Source: Olsenella sp. kh2p3
GTDB lineage: Bacteria; Actinomycetota; Coriobacteriia; Coriobacteriales; Atopobiaceae
Assembly (NCBI GenBank): GCA_900119625.1
Contig: FPKD01000009.1
Span: forward strand, 1 to 64,000
Length of the DNA stretch: 64,000 bases
Direction of reading: 5' to 3'
The stretch's first letter is position 1; each line of letters starts with the position of its first letter. Both the position numbers and the translations under genes were made by a program. This document shows positions 60,318-64,000 of the stretch, one piece after another. Under the pieces are notes generated by a model. It was given only the letters and a program-made list of their open reading frames with translations. It searched no databases and was not told the origin of the DNA.

Positions 60318-61399
60318 CGGGCGAGCCCTTCTCCTGCGCGCCCGCCTGGCACGAGCCCACCTGGCCGCTTGCTGCTGCGGAGGCGCGCCAGCTGGCTGCA
60401 GCATCGACCTTCTCGGGCGTGTCGCTTGGCGCATCCGTGCATCTGCCGGACGCCACGGCCTACCTCGCTCCTGGCGTCACGCTGGGGTCTAACCAGCGCT
60501 TTGTCTGTGTAATCGGCGCCTTTGATGGCCTGCATGCGGGACACCGCGCCCTCATCACCCAGGCCGCCGCAGACGCCCATGCGCGGAACCTGCCGCTTGC
60601 CCTGGTGACCTTTGACCCCGACCCCTCGGAGGTCCTTTCCGCCCGTCCGCCCGAGCGTCTGCTCTCCGATGCGGACCGCGTGCGCTCGCTGGCTCTCGCC
60701 GGCGCGGACGCCGTCCTCGTGCACCGCTTCACGCCTGAGCTTGCGGCGCTCCCGTACGACCGCTACGTCACCGAAGTGCTGGGCGGCATTCTTTCGCCTG
60801 CGGCCATCCATGTGGGCGAGGACTTCCGCTTTGGCTCCGGCGGCGCGGGAACGGTAACGGCAATGGCTGCCCTGGGCGAGAAGCGCGGCTTCGACGTCTT
60901 TGGTCACTCGCTCGTGACGGCGGAGGGAAGCCCCGTCTCGGCCACGCGCGTGCGCGGGCTTCTCGGCGAGGGCAAGGTCGAGAAGGCCGCCCAGCTCCTG
61001 CTTCGCCACCACTTCCTGGGTGGGCGCATCGTCTATGGCCGCGGCGAGGGCACCTCCTTTGGGTTCCCCACGGCAAACGTCGAGCTAGACGGCCGCGACT
61101 GCCTGCCCGCCAACGGCGTCTACGCCTGTCTCGCCATCATTGACGGGCGCGTCTGGCCGGCGGCGGTCAACGTGGGCGCGCCGCCGTCCTTTGACGTGGC
61201 TGCCCACCCCATGCTCGAGGCAAACCTCGTGGGCTTCTCGGGAGACATCTACGGCGAGGACGCCCGCGTGGTGTTCCTTCGCCACCTTCGCGCCTCTCGT
61301 CGATTCGACTCGCTCGCCGAGCTGGAATCCGTTGTGTTGGGGAACATCCAATGGGTACGGGAGAACGTCGGGGAGGAGTGCGTGGGGGTGGTCGCGTGA
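60314..61399 (+). CDS. ribF: bifunctional riboflavin kinase/FMN adenylyltransferase
   Basis: 361 residues. The adenylyltransferase domain has VIGAFDGLHAGHRAL near 66 and SATRVRGLLGEGK near 210. The kinase domain has GRGEGTSFGFPTANVEL near 240. It makes FMN and FAD, needed by the many flavoproteins in this genome. The first 60 residues are an extra N-terminal region. The gene overlaps both neighbours. Confidence 0.93.
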   Translation: MTGEPFSCAPAWHEPTWPLAAAEARQLAAASTFSGVSLGASVHLPDATAYLAPGVTLGSNQRFVCVIGAFDGLHAGHRALITQAAADAHARNLPLALVTFDPDPSEVLSARPPERLLSDADRVRSLALAGADAVLVHRFTPELAALPYDRYVTEVLGGILSPAAIHVGEDFRFGSGGAGTVTAMAALGEKRGFDVFGHSLVTAEGSPVSATRVRGLLGEGKVEKAAQLLLRHHFLGGRIVYGRGEGTSFGFPTANVELDGRDCLPANGVYACLAIIDGRVWPAAVNVGAPPSFDVAAHPMLEANLVGFSGDIYGEDARVVFLRHLRASRRFDSLAELESVVLGNIQWVRENVGEECVGVVA

Positions 61400-63378
61400 T
61401 CAGCGACGAGGACAAGGAGCGGGTTCGCCAGGCCACCGACATCGTGCAGCTGGTGGGCGAGACGGTCGAGCTGCGTCAGCGCGGCCGCGAGTTCTGGGGA
61501 TGCTGCCCCTTCCACCACGAGAAGACCCCCTCGTTCAAGGTGGACCCGGCAACGGGTCTGTGGCATTGCTTTGGCGCGTGCAGCGAGGGCGGCGACGTCT
61601 TCAAGTACGTGATGAAGCGCGAGAACCTCTCGTTCCCGGACTCCATCCGCTACCTGGCAGATCGCGCCGGCATCGAGCTTACCGAGGATAGGGGCGCTGC
61701 CCGCGGGCCGCGCAAGAACCGCCTGATCGAGGCCCTTACACTGGCGGACGACTACTACCACACCATGCTCATGCGCGGTCGTGGCGAGGGGCCCGCCGCC
61801 GCGCGCGCCTACCTCGCGGGCCGCGGCTTTGGCTCGGACGTGTGCCGTCGCTGGCACCTTGGCTACGCGCCTGGACGCGGCGCGCTCGTCGCGTACCTGC
61901 GCGGGAAGGGCTTTAGCCCCAAGGAGCTCATCGCCGCCAACCTTGCCGTGGAGCGCTCGGGGCGCCTTGCCGACTGGTTCTACGATCGGGCGATGTTTCC
62001 CATCCACGACGAGCAGGGCAGGACCATCGCCTTTGGCGGCCGCATCCTGCGCCCGGCCAACAACGCGCCCAAGTACCTCAACACCCGAGACACCACGGTC
62101 TTCAACAAGGGCAAGCACCTCTTTGCCTACGACCGCGCCAAGGAGACCATGGCGGCAACCGGGACGGCCATCGTCTGCGAGGGCTATACCGACGTCATCG
62201 CCATGCATGAGGCCGGCTTCACCAACGCGGTGGCGGCGCTGGGGACCGCCTTCCGCATCGACCACATCCGGCTCATGGAGCGCCAGCGCGTCTCTCGCAT
62301 CATCTGCATGTTCGACGGCGACGAGGCGGGCCAGCGCGCGGCCGAGCGCGCCGTGCAGTTCATTGACAAGACCTCGGCCTCGATGGTCTGCGTGGTTCTG
62401 CCCAACGGCCAGGATCCTATGGAGTTCCTCTCGTCCCACGACGCCTCCGCCATGCAGGTGCAGCTCGACGCCGCGGTGCCGCTCATGGACTTCGTGTTCA
62501 CCAAGCGCCTGGCGGGCTACGACCTCTCGGCGCCAGGCCGGCGCGTCAAGGCGCTGGACGAGATGGCCCAACTTTTGGCGCCGCTCAAGAACTCCGTGCT
62601 GCTTGACGAGTACGCCACGCAGCTGGCGGACGCCCTTGGCATGGACGTTGCCGAGACAAAGCGCGTGATTCGCGAGAAGCCCGTGAAGGCGGCCGAGCCC
62701 GAGGAGCGGGAACGCCGCCGCGAGGCCGCTCCCAGGCCGAGGACGGCTGGCCCCTGGCAGGCGTCCTCGGCGCCGGACCCCGAGGACGCCTACGTGCCCG
62801 AGGACTACGTTCCGGCCGACGCCTACGAGGACGGCGGCGTCCCCGTAGCCGCCGCGACCGCAGGCGGCGCTCCCGCTGCGGGCGGCGGTTCCTTCTCGGT
62901 CTCGCGCATGCTCTCGGGCGACGAGCGCATGCAGGTCGCCGTGGAGCGCGAGCTCCTCTCGATGCTCGCCGCCATGCCCGACGAGGTGCGGCCCTACGCT
63001 GACCGCCTCGCTGACGTGATGTGGGCGGACGGCCGCCACGAGGGGATGGCGTGGGCCATGCTCGCCACGCCGGAGGGCACCGCGCCCGCAGACGTGGTGG
63101 CCGCCGCAACGGCCGTCGAGCCAGACGCGCCGCAGATCCTCTCGTCCGGCCGCGTGGTCTCGAGCCCCGGCATGGATGCGCATGAGAAGGTCGCGTTTCT
63201 CGTCGATTCGGTCGAGCTCTACTCGTGCAAGCGGCGCGTGCGCGAGATCAAGGCGCGGCTGCGCCAGGCTGGTGACGCGGGCGGCGAGGACGCCGAGGCG
63301 CTCTTCGAGCAGGCCACTGCGCTCCAGAAGCGTATTAATGAGCTGACTAAGAAACTTTCTGCTGTTGTCGAGCAGTAA
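61396..63378 (+). CDS. dnaG: DNA primase
   Basis: About 660 residues. The CHC2 zinc finger is CPFHHEKTPSFKV near 37 with CFGAC near 58. The TOPRIM catalytic core carries EGYTDVIAMHEAG near 262 and the DGDEAG motif near 308. A Pro/Ala/Glu-rich linker (430-510) leads to the C-terminal helicase-binding region. GTG 61396 overlaps the ribF stop. It makes replication primers; rpoD follows. Confidence 0.95.
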   Translation: MISDEDKERVRQATDIVQLVGETVELRQRGREFWGCCPFHHEKTPSFKVDPATGLWHCFGACSEGGDVFKYVMKRENLSFPDSIRYLADRAGIELTEDRGAARGPRKNRLIEALTLADDYYHTMLMRGRGEGPAAARAYLAGRGFGSDVCRRWHLGYAPGRGALVAYLRGKGFSPKELIAANLAVERSGRLADWFYDRAMFPIHDEQGRTIAFGGRILRPANNAPKYLNTRDTTVFNKGKHLFAYDRAKETMAATGTAIVCEGYTDVIAMHEAGFTNAVAALGTAFRIDHIRLMERQRVSRIICMFDGDEAGQRAAERAVQFIDKTSASMVCVVLPNGQDPMEFLSSHDASAMQVQLDAAVPLMDFVFTKRLAGYDLSAPGRRVKALDEMAQLLAPLKNSVLLDEYATQLADALGMDVAETKRVIREKPVKAAEPEERERRREAAPRPRTAGPWQASSAPDPEDAYVPEDYVPADAYEDGGVPVAAATAGGAPAAGGGSFSVSRMLSGDERMQVAVERELLSMLAAMPDEVRPYADRLADVMWADGRHEGMAWAMLATPEGTAPADVVAAATAVEPDAPQILSSGRVVSSPGMDAHEKVAFLVDSVELYSCKRRVREIKARLRQAGDAGGEDAEALFEQATALQKRINELTKKLSAVVEQ

Positions 63379-63421
63379 AAACGGGTAGCATTCTGAAGGT
63401 TACTGCGTCGAAGGGAATAAC

Positions 63422-64000
63422 TTGGCTGCTGCAAAGAAGACGAAGGACGACATCAAGCTCTCCGACGAGCTGGGGCGCGTTGTCGATGGGCTGGTGAGCG
63501 CATCTGCCAAGGCTGGCGGAAGCGTGTCCGAGGACGACATCCAGGTTGCCATCCGTGACGTCGACGTGGACGGGGACGAGCTCTCCGACCTCTACGACAT
63601 GCTGCGCGCCAAGGGTGTCGAGATCACCACGTCGGGCGAGACGGCCAACCCCGCCTACGGCATTGGTTCCATGGATTCCGGCGACGACGATGACGACTTT
63701 GGCGCTGACGACGACTTCTCCGACGACGAGGACTCCCTCGATGGCGAGGATGACGAGGAGTCCGAGGCCGCCAACGAGGCCAAGGAGATCAAGGAGGCCC
63801 TGCGTTCGGTGCCCAAGGCCAAGGTCTCGAAGCCCAAGCGCTCGAGCCGCGCCCGCGCGCGTCGCCAGGACACCTCCACCGTCATGCTCACCGGCGACCC
63901 CGTGCGCATGTACCTCAAGGAGATCGGCAAGGTCGACCTGCTCACCGCCGACGAGGAGGTCCACCTCGCCATGAAGATCGAGGCCGGCACCGAGGCCTCC
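63422..64000 (+). CDS. rpoD: RNA polymerase primary sigma factor, N-terminal part
   Basis: Open from TTG 63422 (AAGGG 7 bp upstream) to the end of the window, 193 codons. The first 60 residues resemble sigma region 1.1. A highly acidic stretch of D/E repeats follows (80-110). [20 protein letters not shown] near residue 160 is the sigma-70 region 1.2 signature. Its place after dnaG is the classical order. The gene is cut by the window edge. Confidence 0.93.
   Translation, partial: MAAAKKTKDDIKLSDELGRVVDGLVSASAKAGGSVSEDDIQVAIRDVDVDGDELSDLYDMLRAKGVEITTSGETANPAYGIGSMDSGDDDDDFGADDDFSDDEDSLDGEDDEESEAANEAKEIKEALRSVPKAKVSKPKRSSRARARRQDTSTVMLTGDPVRMYLKEIGKVDLLTADEEVHLAMKIEAGTEAS

Overview
The window is high-GC DNA with dense actinobacterial-style genes. 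The combination of a class III fructose-1,6-bisphosphatase, an ileS T-box leader, Fe-S/flavin fermentative enzymes, butyrate-kinase pairs and the block rimP-nusA-infB-rbfA-nrnA-truB-ribF-dnaG-rpoD suggests an anaerobic gut or oral member of the Coriobacteriia (Olsenella/Atopobiaceae-like). That placement is inference; no rRNA or tRNA gene was seen.

Region 1 (1-25.6 kb) is mostly chromosomal core. It holds the end of an MFS permease, a Crp-like regulator with a stand-alone trigger-factor C-domain protein, an L,D-transpeptidase, a SpoU-type rRNA methylase, fbp, ftsH, ileS behind a T-box leader with an AUC specifier, lspA, an RluD-type synthase, a membrane glycosyltransferase, an IMP dehydrogenase, an XpaC-like/TelA pair separated by a REP-associated transposase (RAYT) with its palindromes, a MerR-like/DUF4230 pair, and leuS. 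Intergenic spaces carry several families of palindromic, MITE-like repeats, one of them in at least three copies.

Region 2 (25.7-51.1 kb) is an apparently self-contained catabolic island. It encodes an Sfp-type phosphopantetheinyl transferase, two acyl carrier proteins, a CocE/NonD hydrolase, two FMN-reductase/zinc-ribbon flavoproteins, an SCP-x-type thiolase with its DUF35 partner, two phosphotransacylase-butyrate kinase pairs each beside a small membrane protein, a metallo-beta-lactamase-fold hydrolase, an OFA-like MFS permease, two PucR-type regulators, a TetR regulator, a fumarate-reductase-like flavoprotein, and a NuoG/GltD fusion with a NuoF-like Fe-S protein that could feed it electrons. 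No acyl-CoA ligase or CoA-transferase is present. The layout suggests reductive processing of an imported compound, C-C cleavage by the thiolase onto a carrier thiol (ACP or CoA), phosphorolysis, and ATP formation by the kinase. A palindrome (A/G)TGC-N4-GCAC recurs upstream of most transcription units in the island and is a candidate common operator. The substrate is unknown.

Region 3 (51.1-64 kb) starts with a LuxR-HTH/PASTA membrane protein, a 40-residue membrane peptide, repeat-rich DNA and a cysteine-less HcnA-like protein. The translation/RNA-processing operon rimP to rpoD follows, driven by a near-consensus promoter at 53201-53229; rpoD runs off the end.
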